A stretch of 64,000 nucleotides of DNA from Sphingomonas sp. (lineage in GTDB: Bacteria; Pseudomonadota; Alphaproteobacteria; Sphingomonadales; Sphingomonadaceae), in the NCBI RefSeq assembly GCF_017744835.1, contig NZ_JAGIAM010000001.1:620001-684000 (forward strand). The letters are read 5' to 3'. Below the pieces are notes generated by a model. The model was not told the DNA's origin, searched no databases, and was given only the letters and a program-made list of their open reading frames with translations. This document shows, piece by piece, positions 23,139-32,214 of the stretch (position 1 is its first letter; each line of letters begins with the position of its first letter). Position numbers and translations under genes: made by a program.

Positions 23139-25484
23139 GTGGCGGAGCGGACTTATTTCGGCAGCGCTCGTCGACGTTGGCGGAGCCGCCTTTTGGTCTT
23201 CATGTGGGCGAGCCTTGAGATTTCGGTCGTGCAGGCGGCCGAGAAACCAGCGGCTATCACGGCCGAAAATAGTATCGAAACGGCGCGCTTTATGCCCGCC
23301 ACCGGACAAGGCGACGAGATTTCAATCTCCCCCGATGGCCAGCACTATGTGGTCCGTACCGTGCGTGGCGACCTGGCGAGAAACGGTGCATGGATCGAAA
23401 TTCGCGTCGGGCGCATGGACAGTTTGGACGGCATGTCGGATCTGCGGCGGGTAGCGCGCCTGTTTACTACCGGGCTTGGCGGACTGAGCGTGTCGTCGGC
23501 GAGCAACGATACCGATGCCACATTCAGTCCGCTTTCATGGAACGACAACCAGCATGTCGTCATGGGGGTTTCGGACGCATCGGGCATCCGTCAGGTAATG
23601 ATGATCGATACGGTGAGTGGGAAGAGCGAATTCCTGACACACCATCCAACTCAGGTTCACTCGTTCGGCATCACGTCGACGGGCGCCATCCTCTATCTTG
23701 CGGCGGCGCCGCCGCCAGTCGACCGAACTCAAGACCTGGTGCGCACAGGCTTCAGTCTTCCTGATGTGCAAGACGCCCTCACTATCTTGAACGGGCGTCT
23801 CGACGGGGTCAGTTTTCTCGACTTGGACTGGAACTCGTATTGGTATCTGCAACGACCGGGTCAGCCTCCGCAGCGTCTTCGCATAGGGTCGCTAGGAGTC
23901 GACCCCGCCACTCCCTTGGCACGGTTGATCGAGATTTCTCCCGATGGCCGCTTCGCTGTTGTTCGTGGGACGGCTGTGGCTGTTCCGGAAGCGTGGAATG
24001 TTTATGGCGCAGCCGACGACTACCTACGGGTTGCGTTGGAGGCGGGGCGGATTGATCGCTTTCGCGAATCGGCCAGAGATCTCCAGCAATTCTTCCTCGT
24101 CGATCTCTCTTCGGGGGATGCCCGCCCCTTCATCGATGCCCCCGCGCCAATCGCGCGTGCTCGGGCGGCGTGGTCGCCTGATTCCCGCCGCTTGGTGGTG
24201 GCCCCGACAACTCTGCCGGAAGGAGTTGGTGGGAACGACGGCCTCCGTGGCAGGGCCGCCGCGGTCTACGACATTGCAACAGGCATGCTCACGCCGGTGT
24301 CCGGCGATTTCTCTCATACCCGTTCGCTTAAATGGACAAGCCCCGACGCTTTTGCCGTGGTATTCGATGAACAGACTGCGTCTTTCATCCATGCCGATGG
24401 TCGATGGGAACGGACTTCAGATATCCTTGGGCCCTCTCCAAGGCCAGCGATCGCGATCGAAATTCGGCAGGACCTAAACGTACCACCGAAACTGTGGGCA
24501 CACGACGCTCGCACGGGCCAGTCCCGAATGCTGCTCGATCCCAATGACGATCTTGGCGGGAGATTGCAGTTGGGCCGTGCGGAACGAATCGAGGGCAAGT
24601 TACAGGAGGATCAGCGTTGGGATGGTGTGCTCTACTATCCGACTGGCTACGTCGCTGGCCGCCGGTATCCACTCATTCTTCAAAGCGTCTATTATCGGAG
24701 CCTTGGAAACACCTTCTCGCTTTATGGTCCAGAGGGCGATGGTGGGCTCGGTCCACCGCAAATTGCACCTTATGCCGCCCGTGCGCTGGCTGCCCGCGGC
24801 ATGTTCGTGCTGCATCTCAATGTCCGCGCTCCAGTCGGTACCTCACGCGAGGGAGAAATCGCCCAGCGGACCTTCGAAAGCGCCATATCGGACCTGGTGA
24901 TGCGGGGCCTTGTAGATTCCAAGCGCGTCGGGATCTCAGGATTCAGCCGAAATGGATTCTATGTTGAATATACTCTCACGCACACGGAGTTCCCATTCGC
25001 TGCGGCGGTGGCCGCAGACAACTACGATCCGAGCTATTTTCAAACTGCGCTCGTCGGTTGGCGCCCTGAATCCGGCCTCTTGATGGGGGGACCTCCATTC
25101 GGCCGCAACCTGAGGAATTGGATAGATAATGCTCCGGGCTTCAATGCAGAGTGCATTGAGGCACCCCTGCTCCTCGTCAACCAGTCGATGACCCCGCAAG
25201 TGGGAACCTTGGGTCATTGGGAAATTTTCAGTCGACTGCGCTACCTTCACCGTCCGGTGGAATTGTTCCACATGGCTGACGTTTCGCAGCATCCTGACCA
25301 CACGACCCAAAATCCCGCGCAGATTCTCAGCGTTCAACGCCGCGTGGTTGATTGGTTCGACTTCTGGCTCAATGATCACGAGGACCCGTCGCCAGCTCGC
25401 GCAGCCCAGTATGAACACTGGCGCGCTTTGCGCGCTAGCCGACAAGATCGGGCGCCTCGATCGGAGCTCGACTGCAGGCGCTAG
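23139..25484 (+). CDS. Prolyl-oligopeptidase-fold peptidase, probable lasso peptide isopeptidase (AtxE2-like)
   Basis: Lasso peptide isopeptidases of sphingomonads and Asticcacaulis linearise lasso peptides and are encoded after a TonB receptor and FecI/FecR, as here. The 781-residue protein has a likely signal peptide (about 1-34), a beta-propeller-like middle (ISPDGQHYVVRT, ISPDGRFAVVRG, WSPDSRRLVV), and an alpha/beta-hydrolase C-domain. The nucleophile elbow is GISGFSRNGFYVEYT (serine near residue 603) and the histidine region is DVSQHPDHTTQ. The end (VVDWFDFWLN) matches the family. The acid residue of the triad is not obvious: the expected Asp position reads NQSMTPQ. GTG start directly after the receptor stop. 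No precursor, B or C protein gene is nearby, so substrate identity is inferred from family and context. Confidence 0.8.
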   Translation: MAERTYFGSARRRWRSRLLVFMWASLEISVVQAAEKPAAITAENSIETARFMPATGQGDEISISPDGQHYVVRTVRGDLARNGAWIEIRVGRMDSLDGMSDLRRVARLFTTGLGGLSVSSASNDTDATFSPLSWNDNQHVVMGVSDASGIRQVMMIDTVSGKSEFLTHHPTQVHSFGITSTGAILYLAAAPPPVDRTQDLVRTGFSLPDVQDALTILNGRLDGVSFLDLDWNSYWYLQRPGQPPQRLRIGSLGVDPATPLARLIEISPDGRFAVVRGTAVAVPEAWNVYGAADDYLRVALEAGRIDRFRESARDLQQFFLVDLSSGDARPFIDAPAPIARARAAWSPDSRRLVVAPTTLPEGVGGNDGLRGRAAAVYDIATGMLTPVSGDFSHTRSLKWTSPDAFAVVFDEQTASFIHADGRWERTSDILGPSPRPAIAIEIRQDLNVPPKLWAHDARTGQSRMLLDPNDDLGGRLQLGRAERIEGKLQEDQRWDGVLYYPTGYVAGRRYPLILQSVYYRSLGNTFSLYGPEGDGGLGPPQIAPYAARALAARGMFVLHLNVRAPVGTSREGEIAQRTFESAISDLVMRGLVDSKRVGISGFSRNGFYVEYTLTHTEFPFAAAVAADNYDPSYFQTALVGWRPESGLLMGGPPFGRNLRNWIDNAPGFNAECIEAPLLLVNQSMTPQVGTLGHWEIFSRLRYLHRPVELFHMADVSQHPDHTTQNPAQILSVQRRVVDWFDFWLNDHEDPSPARAAQYEHWRALRASRQDRAPRSELDCRR

Positions 25485-25704
25485 CGATCATACAACATGC
25501 TTTCCGCGCCGAACGGTCGGGACCAATAGATGGAAATCCTGTACGGGTTCCGTCCGCATTACGATCACCTTCCATGATCTCGATATTCCGCTGGCCCCAA
25601 AAAGGTCGCGCGTGACCCCCGCCGGTATCTGACACCCCGACGGCAATTCGGCGACTTTCGAGCCAGCCCGCGAGTGAGTGACTCGGATGCGGGCGGAGGC
25701 TCGC

Positions 25705-27741
25705 ATGACCCCGACCAAGCTGCTCATCGGCCAGATCCTCGTCGTGCTCGCGACCATTGTCGCGAGCATCTGGACGGCCACGCAATGGGCCGCCGCGAAC
25801 CTCGCCTATCAACCAGAGCTCGGACGGCCGTGGTTCACATTGTTCGGCACGCCGGTCTATCACCCATGGTCGATCTTTCCCTGGTGGTTCGCTTTCGACG
25901 CTTACGCGCCGGTCATCTTCGACAAGGCCGGGGCCATCGCAGCAGCGGGTGGTTTCGTCGGCTGCGGCGCGGCGATCTTCGGCTCGGTCTGGCGGGCCCG
26001 ACAGTCGCGGAACGTCACGACCTACGGCTCGGCCCGCTGGGCCACGAACAAAGAGGTCGCCGCCGCCGGTCTGCTCGGCGAGAGCGGTGTCGCACTCGGG
26101 CGGATCGGCAGCCGCGATCTCCGCCACGACGGTCCCGAGCATGTCATGGCCTTCGCGCCGACCCGCTCGGGCAAGGGCGTTGGCCTCGTCGTGCCCACGC
26201 TGCTCAGCTGGACCGGCTCGGCGGTCATTCACGACATCAAGGGCGAGAACTGGCAACTGACCGCCGGCTGGCGCTCGCGCTTCTCGCATTGTCTGCTGTT
26301 CAACCCGACCGACGCGCGCTCGGCACGCTATAATCCGCTGCTCGAGGTCCGGCGCGGCGTGGAGGAAGTCCGCGACGTCCAGAACATCGCCGACATCCTG
26401 GTCGATCCCGAAGGCGCGCTCGAGCGTCGCAACCATTGGGAGAAGACCAGCCATTCGCTGCTGGTCGGCGCGATCCTCCACGTGCTCTATGCGGAGGAGG
26501 AGAAGACGCTCGCCCGCGTCGCGACCCTCCTGTCCGATCCGCAGCGCTCGTTCGCCGCCACCCTGCGCCGCATGATGACCACCAATCACCTGGGCAGCGA
26601 GGAGGCGCCGATGGTGCATCCGGTCGTCGCCTCGGCCGCGCGCGAACTCCTCAACAAGAGCGAGAACGAACGCTCGGGCGTGTTGTCGACCGCCATGTCC
26701 TTCCTCGGGCTGTATCGCGACCCGACCGTGGCGGCGGTCACCGCCGCATCCGACTGGCGGATCGTCGATCTCGTCGAAGCCGCGCATCCGATCTCGCTCT
26801 ACCTCGTCGTGCCGCCGTCCGACATCAGCCGCACCAAGCCGCTGATCCGCCTGGTCCTGAACCAGATCGGCCGCCGCCTGACCGAAAAGCTGCACGCTAC
26901 CGGGCGCGTGTCGGGCGCGAGCCGTCATCGCCTGCTGCTGATGCTCGACGAGTTTCCCGCGCTCGGACGCCTCGACTTCTTCGAGACCAGCCTCGCATTC
27001 CTGGCGGGATATGGCGTCCGCGCCTTCCTCATTGCACAGAGCCTTAACCAGATCGAGAAGGCCTATGGCGAGCATAACGCCATCCTCGACAACTGCCATG
27101 TCCGGATCGCGTTCGCGACCAACGACGAGCGTACTGCGAAGCGCATCTCGGACGCGCTCGGCACCGCGACCGAGCAGCGGGCGATGCGCAACTATGCCGG
27201 GCACCGGCTCGCTCCCTGGCTCGCACATGTCATGGTCAGCCGGCAGGAAACCGCCCGTGCGCTGCTGACGCCGGGCGAAGTCATGCAACTCAAGCCCAGC
27301 GACGAGCTGGTGCTGGTCTCCGGCCATCCGCCGATCCGGGCGAAGAAGCTGCGCTACTACGAGGATCGCCGGTTCGCCGCACGCGTCCTGCCGGCACCGT
27401 CGCTCGACACAGACGGCTATGCCGACTGTCCCGCAGCGCGCCCCGACGACTGGACCGGACAGGTCCGGATGATCGACATGCGGCTCGCCGGCGACGCCGA
27501 TGGTGAGGACGGGACCGACACTGGCGGCCTCGAGCAGGCCCGGCATCCCGCGCATGAGATAGAAGTGCAGGGTCCGGCAGAACCTGAGATCGCTGATCCG
27601 CTCGGTCTCGGCGAGGACGATGGCGACCAGGCAGCGGAGCGCCGGGCGATGGACCGCGTGCAGGCACTCGGCGCCGCGCGAACGGCATATGGCCTCGATG
27701 CCGCCTCGGCTCGGCCCGACGACCTGCAGCTGGGGTTCTGA
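25705..27741 (+). CDS. traG: Type IV coupling protein TraG/VirD4
   Basis: TraG is the inner-membrane ATPase that brings the relaxase-DNA complex to the channel. The 678-residue protein has two N-terminal membrane segments (about 1-25 and 60-90). Walker A is FAPTRSGKGVGLVVPTLL, the VIHDIKGENW box is the RecA-fold strand after it, and Walker B is LLMLDEFPALG. A C-terminal, less conserved acidic region follows residue 560. The start at 25705 has GGAGGC upstream; the 220 bp before it hold no visible gene. It begins the plus-strand traG-trb operon that runs to the integrase end. Confidence 0.95.
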   Translation: MTPTKLLIGQILVVLATIVASIWTATQWAAANLAYQPELGRPWFTLFGTPVYHPWSIFPWWFAFDAYAPVIFDKAGAIAAAGGFVGCGAAIFGSVWRARQSRNVTTYGSARWATNKEVAAAGLLGESGVALGRIGSRDLRHDGPEHVMAFAPTRSGKGVGLVVPTLLSWTGSAVIHDIKGENWQLTAGWRSRFSHCLLFNPTDARSARYNPLLEVRRGVEEVRDVQNIADILVDPEGALERRNHWEKTSHSLLVGAILHVLYAEEEKTLARVATLLSDPQRSFAATLRRMMTTNHLGSEEAPMVHPVVASAARELLNKSENERSGVLSTAMSFLGLYRDPTVAAVTAASDWRIVDLVEAAHPISLYLVVPPSDISRTKPLIRLVLNQIGRRLTEKLHATGRVSGASRHRLLLMLDEFPALGRLDFFETSLAFLAGYGVRAFLIAQSLNQIEKAYGEHNAILDNCHVRIAFATNDERTAKRISDALGTATEQRAMRNYAGHRLAPWLAHVMVSRQETARALLTPGEVMQLKPSDELVLVSGHPPIRAKKLRYYEDRRFAARVLPAPSLDTDGYADCPAARPDDWTGQVRMIDMRLAGDADGEDGTDTGGLEQARHPAHEIEVQGPAEPEIADPLGLGEDDGDQAAERRAMDRVQALGAARTAYGLDAASARPDDLQLGF

Positions 27742-27744
27742 CCG

Positions 27745-28146
27745 ATGGAAAAGGTCCGCCACCAGCTGTTTCTGCCGAAGCCGCTCTCCGACCGGCTCGA
27801 AGCGCTTGCCGCAAGGCCCGGTGCCAGCAAGTCGGCGATCCTCGCCGATGCCGTCACGGCCTGGCTCAATCGCCGCGGCGCATCTGAGCTGGAAGATCGG
27901 TTCGCGATCCGGCTCGACCGGCTGACGCAGGCGATCGGCAGGGTCGACCGCGACGCCTATGTGATCCTCGAAACGCTGGCGCTGTTCATCCGGTTCGAAC
28001 TCGCGATCCAGACACCGCTCGCAGAGAACGACCATGCTGGCCGCGCGCTCGGCGCCAAGCGGTTCGAAGCTTTCGTGACGCAGGTCGGTCGTCAGGTCTC
28101 GACCGGGCGCCGCACGCTCGGCGCCGCGGCGGAGGACGCCGAATGA
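27745..28146 (+). CDS. CopG/ribbon-helix-helix protein of the trb operon
   Basis: The 133-residue protein starts with a short ribbon-helix-helix pattern (VRHQLFLPKPLSDRLEALAA, then SKSAILADAVTAWL). A helical region with EDRFAIRLDRLTQAIGRVDRD follows. Such genes are regularly found between traG and trbB in alphaproteobacterial elements and are taken as local regulators. It begins 3 bp after traG and overlaps trbB by 4 bases. Confidence 0.85.
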   Translation: MEKVRHQLFLPKPLSDRLEALAARPGASKSAILADAVTAWLNRRGASELEDRFAIRLDRLTQAIGRVDRDAYVILETLALFIRFELAIQTPLAENDHAGRALGAKRFEAFVTQVGRQVSTGRRTLGAAAEDAE

Positions 28147-29129
28147 CCGCCGGTCTTTCTGTCGAGCGCCGCCGGCGCATGCTGATCACCGCGCTCGGTG
28201 CCGACATCGCCGCGGCCATGCGCGACCCGCTGGTCATCGAGATCATGGTCAATCCCGACGGCGCGCTGCGGCTCGACCGGCTCGGCGAAGGCCGCATTGA
28301 TACCGAGATCCGCATCGAACCCGAACAGGTTGAGCGGATCATCCGGCTGGTCGCGAGCCACGCGCGCGCCGAGGTCCATGCCGAGCATCCGATCATCTCG
28401 GCCGAGCTGCCGCCACATATTGAGGCGCGTGCCGGCGAGCGCTTCGAGGGCGTGCTGCCGCCGGTCTCGTCCGCGCCGTGCTTCTCGATCCGCAAGCCTG
28501 CGCAGAAGCTGCACACGCTCGATGACTATATCGCCGACGGGCTGATGTCGGAGGTCCAGGCCGATGCGCTGCGCGCCGCGGTCACCCAGCGCTACAATAT
28601 CCTGGTCGCCGGCGGCACCAGTTCGGGCAAGACGACTCTCGCCAACGCCCTGCTCGCCGAAATGGCCTGGGTCGATAGCCGCGTGATCCTGATCGAGGAC
28701 ACGCGCGAGCTGCAATGCCCGCTGCCCGACACCGTAGCGCTTCGCACCCGGCCGCCGCATGTGTCGATGACCGAGCTGGTGCGCTCGACCATGCGCCTGC
28801 GCCCCGATCGCATCGTGGTGGGTGAGGTTCGCGGTCCCGAAGCGCTCGACATGTTGAAGGCATGGAATACCGGTCATCCCGGCGGGATCGCGACGGTCCA
28901 TGCCAACAGTGCGATCGCCGCGCTCTACCGGATCGAGCAGCTCGTGCAGGAGACGGTGGTCACCGTGCCGCGGCAGCTCATCGCCGAGGCCATCGACATC
29001 GTCGTCTTCATTTCCGGGCGCGGCGTCGATCGCCGCGTATCGACCATCGCGCGCGTCGCCGGGCTCGACCCCGACACCGGCGCATACGCGCTCGCCGACC
29101 TTCCCAAGCCCAACCCCAAGGAGACCTGA
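28143..29129 (+). CDS. trbB: Conjugal transfer ATPase TrbB (VirB11 family)
   Basis: TrbB is the hexameric ATPase at the cytoplasmic base of the secretion channel. The 328-residue protein has Walker A VAGGTSSGKTTLANALL (about residues 155-171), the Asp box IEDTRELQC, Walker B RIVVGEVRGPEALDML and the His box GHPGGIATVHANS, in the usual order and length. Confidence 0.96.
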   Translation: MTAGLSVERRRRMLITALGADIAAAMRDPLVIEIMVNPDGALRLDRLGEGRIDTEIRIEPEQVERIIRLVASHARAEVHAEHPIISAELPPHIEARAGERFEGVLPPVSSAPCFSIRKPAQKLHTLDDYIADGLMSEVQADALRAAVTQRYNILVAGGTSSGKTTLANALLAEMAWVDSRVILIEDTRELQCPLPDTVALRTRPPHVSMTELVRSTMRLRPDRIVVGEVRGPEALDMLKAWNTGHPGGIATVHANSAIAALYRIEQLVQETVVTVPRQLIAEAIDIVVFISGRGVDRRVSTIARVAGLDPDTGAYALADLPKPNPKET

Positions 29130-29132
29130 CCC

Positions 29133-29474
29133 ATGATCCGTGCCCTCGATCCGCGCCCATTCGCCAACCGGCATCTGCTCGTCGGCATGGGCGTCGGCCT
29201 CGCGCTGACTCTCTCCACCCAGGTCCAGGCAGCCGGCTCCGGCATGCCGTGGGAAGAACCTCTGCAGCAGGTGCTCGAATCCGTGCAGGGGCCGGTGGCC
29301 AAGATCGTCGCGGTGATCATCATCATCGTCACCGGCCTGACGCTCGCGTTCGGCGAGACCGCCGGCGGGTTCCGGCGGCTGATCCAGATCGTGTTCGGCC
29401 TGTCGATCGCGTTCGCGGCGTCGAGCTTCTTCCTGTCGTTCTTCAGCTTCGGCGGCGGGGCGCTGATCGCGTGA
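29133..29474 (+). CDS. trbC: Conjugal transfer pilin TrbC (VirB2 family)
   Basis: The 113-residue prepilin has a long signal region ending near QVQAAGSG and two hydrophobic helices (KIVAVIIIIVTGLTLAFGE and a second in about residues 86-112). It is processed by signal peptidase and TraF (7029-7610) in Trb systems. It starts 3 bp after trbB. Confidence 0.93.
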   Translation: MIRALDPRPFANRHLLVGMGVGLALTLSTQVQAAGSGMPWEEPLQQVLESVQGPVAKIVAVIIIIVTGLTLAFGETAGGFRRLIQIVFGLSIAFAASSFFLSFFSFGGGALIA

Positions 29475-29755
29475 TCGGCCCAAGCTCCTACAACGCCCAG
29501 CACATCGACGGCTTCGAGGTGCCGATCCATGGCTCGCTGGGCGCGCCGCTGCTGCTCGGCGGCGCGCCGCGCGGCCTTGCGATCGTCAACGGAACGCTGG
29601 CCGCCGCGGTCGGCCTGGGCCTCCAGCAATGGCTGGCGGGGCTCGCTCTCTGGGCGGTTGGACACAGCGTCGCCGTGATGGCCGCCCGCCGCGACCCACA
29701 CTTCGCCCCTGTGCTGCTGCGCCACATCCGCCAGAAGGGATACTTCGCGTGCTGA
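29471..29755 (+). CDS. trbD: Conjugal transfer protein TrbD (VirB3 family)
   Basis: This 94-residue inner-membrane protein begins at a GTG overlapping the trbC stop. It has the short cytoplasmic N-terminus (PIHGSLGAPLLLGGAPRGL), then two hydrophobic segments (AIVNGTLAAAVGLGLQQWLA and ALWAVGHSVAVMAA), and ends in a basic tail. Size and place match TrbD. Confidence 0.92.
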   Translation: MIGPSSYNAQHIDGFEVPIHGSLGAPLLLGGAPRGLAIVNGTLAAAVGLGLQQWLAGLALWAVGHSVAVMAARRDPHFAPVLLRHIRQKGYFAC

Positions 29756-32214
29756 GCTTGCGGGAATACCGGCCGACCGCCGACCGGCTGGCCGACCATC
29801 TGCCGTGGGCGGCGCTGGTCGCGCCGGGCGTGGTCCTCAACAAGGATGGCAGCTTCCTGCGCGTGCTGCGCTTCCGCGGTCCCGATCTCGAATCCGCGAC
29901 CGAGGCCGAGCTGCTCGGGGCCTGCGCACGCGCCAACAATGCGCTCAAGCGCTTCGGCAGTGGCTGGGCGCTGTTCTTCGACGCCGAGCGGCGCGAGGCG
30001 CACAGCTATCCGGACAGCGACTTTCCCGACGCGGCGAGCTGGCTGGTCGACGGCGAACGGCGCGCGGCGTTCGAGGCCGAGGGCACGCATTTCGAGAGCC
30101 GCTACCATCTGACGCTCACCTGGCTGCCGCCCGTAGATGCCAGCGATCGCGCCGGGCGCTCGCTGGTCGAGCGGCCCGATGCCGACAAGGGCAGGGATTG
30201 GCGCGGCACACTCGTTTCGTTCGTCGCTGAGACCGACCGGGTGCTCGACCTCCTCTCCGGCTTCATGGCCGAGACGCGCGCACTCGACGACGACGAGACG
30301 CTGACCTTCCTCCACGGTACCATCTCGGATCGGCGTCACCCGGTCGTGACGCCCGAGACGCCGATGTATCTCGACGGCGTGCTGGCCGATACGCCGCTGG
30401 TCGGCGGGCTGGAACCGGTGCTGGGCGAGCTGCATGTCCGCACGCTGACCATCCTCGGTTTTCCGAACCTGAGCCGGCCGGGCATCGTCGACGCGCTCAA
30501 TCACCAGGATTTCGGCTATCGCTGGGTCACGCGCTTCATCGCGCTCGACAAGACGCTCGCCACCAAGACGCTGACGTCGCTGCGCCGGCAGTGGTTCAAC
30601 AAGCGCAAGTCGGTCACCGCGATGCTGCGCGAGGTGCTCTACAACCAGCCAGCGCAGCTGCTCGACAGCGATGCCGACAACAAGGTCATCGATGCCGACC
30701 AGGCGCTGCAGGCGCTCGGCGGCGATCATGTTGCATTCGGCTATCTGACCACGACCATCACCGTCACCGACACCGACCGCGCTGCGGTCGAGGACAAGGT
30801 TCGCGCCGTAGAGCGCATCGTCAACGGCCTCGGCTTCACCGCCAAGCGCGAGAGCGTCAACGCGGTCGAGGCGTGGCTCTCGTCCTTGCCCGGTCACGTC
30901 TATGCGAATGTCCGGCAGCCGCTGGTTCACACGCTGAACCTCGCGCACCTGATGCCGCTGTCGTCGGTGTGGGCGGGCCCGGTGCGGAACGCCCATCTCG
31001 ACGGCCCGCCGCTGCTGGTCGCGAAGACCGCCGGATCGACGCCGTTCCGGCTCTCCACCCATGTCGGCGATGTCGGGCACATGATGGTTGTCGGGCCAAC
31101 CGGCGCCGGCAAGTCGGTGCTGCTGAGCCTCATCGCGCTCCAGTTCCGGCGCTACCCGGGCGCGCAGGTCTATATCTTCGACAAGGGCAACAGCGCGCGG
31201 GCCGCGGTACTCGCGATGGGTGGCGCGCATCATGCGCTGGGTTCGGCCGAGACGGACGGCGAGACGCTGGCCTTCCAGCCGTTGGCGAACATTGACGACG
31301 CCGGCGAACGCAGTTGGGCGGCCGAATGGATCGCGGCGCTGCTGACGCACGAGAATGTGGCCGTCACCCCAGACGTGAAGGATTCGATCTGGACGGCGCT
31401 CGGCAGTCTCGCGTCGGCGCCGCGCGAGGAGCGGACCATGACCGGCCTCGCGCTGCTGCTCCAGTCGAACGCGCTGCGCATCGCGCTCCAGCCCTATACG
31501 CTCGAGGGACCGCACGGCCGGCTGCTCGACGCGGCCGAACAGCAGCTGGCCCTTGCCGATGTTCAGTGCTTCGAGACCGAGGCGCTGATGGGCCAGGCCG
31601 GCGCGGTCGCGCCGGTGCTCACCTATCTCTTCCACCGGCTGGAGGAGCGGTTCGATGGCCGGCCGACGCTGCTGATCCTCGATGAGGCCTGGATCTTCCT
31701 CGATCATCCGCTGTTCGCCGCGCGTATCCGCGAATGGCTGAAGGTGCTGCGCAAGAAGAACGTCGCGGTGCTGTTCGCGACGCAGAGCCTCGCCGACATC
31801 GCAGGGTCGGCGATCGCGCCGGCGATCATCGAAAGCTGCCCGCAACGCATCCTGCTGCCCAACGACCGCGCGATCGAGCCGCAGGGCCATGACATCTACG
31901 CGCGCTTCGGCCTCAACGACCGGCAGATCGAGCTGATCGCTCGGGCCACGCCAAAGCGGCACTACTACCTGCAATCCGCCCGCGGCAACCGGCTGTTCGA
32001 GCTTGGCCTCGGCCCGGTCGCGCTGGCGCTGTGCGGCGCGTCGGACCCGGCGGCGCAGGCGCGGATCGACGCCGTGCTCGCCGAACACGGTCGTGACCAC
32101 TTCACCGAAGCCTTCCTGCGCGTCGCCGGCCTCGAGTGGGCCGCCGACCTTGCCGCCGATTTTTCCGATCAAACCCCCCAATCTTCCAAGGCCCCCCAAG
32201 AAGGAGAGAAGTAA
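29749..32214 (+). CDS. trbE: Conjugal transfer ATPase TrbE (VirB4 family)
   Basis: TrbE is the large ATPase that drives substrate transfer and pilus assembly. The 821-residue protein starts at a GTG overlapping trbD. It contains the CagE/TrbE-type N-terminal half and the P-loop half with Walker A VVGPTGAGKSVLLSLI (about residue 450) and Walker B TLLILDEAWIFLD (about 640). The motif QSLADIAGSAI follows, as usual in VirB4 proteins. Confidence 0.96.
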   Translation: MLSLREYRPTADRLADHLPWAALVAPGVVLNKDGSFLRVLRFRGPDLESATEAELLGACARANNALKRFGSGWALFFDAERREAHSYPDSDFPDAASWLVDGERRAAFEAEGTHFESRYHLTLTWLPPVDASDRAGRSLVERPDADKGRDWRGTLVSFVAETDRVLDLLSGFMAETRALDDDETLTFLHGTISDRRHPVVTPETPMYLDGVLADTPLVGGLEPVLGELHVRTLTILGFPNLSRPGIVDALNHQDFGYRWVTRFIALDKTLATKTLTSLRRQWFNKRKSVTAMLREVLYNQPAQLLDSDADNKVIDADQALQALGGDHVAFGYLTTTITVTDTDRAAVEDKVRAVERIVNGLGFTAKRESVNAVEAWLSSLPGHVYANVRQPLVHTLNLAHLMPLSSVWAGPVRNAHLDGPPLLVAKTAGSTPFRLSTHVGDVGHMMVVGPTGAGKSVLLSLIALQFRRYPGAQVYIFDKGNSARAAVLAMGGAHHALGSAETDGETLAFQPLANIDDAGERSWAAEWIAALLTHENVAVTPDVKDSIWTALGSLASAPREERTMTGLALLLQSNALRIALQPYTLEGPHGRLLDAAEQQLALADVQCFETEALMGQAGAVAPVLTYLFHRLEERFDGRPTLLILDEAWIFLDHPLFAARIREWLKVLRKKNVAVLFATQSLADIAGSAIAPAIIESCPQRILLPNDRAIEPQGHDIYARFGLNDRQIELIARATPKRHYYLQSARGNRLFELGLGPVALALCGASDPAAQARIDAVLAEHGRDHFTEAFLRVAGLEWAADLAADFSDQTPQSSKAPQEGEK

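Noticed and set aside
25435..28035. Long minus-strand frame under traG
   Set aside because: Antisense to traG, which carries Walker A and B motifs; no domain in the minus-strand product.
29488..32199. 903-codon minus-strand frame under trbE
   Set aside because: Antisense of trbE with repetitive Arg/Asp-rich composition.
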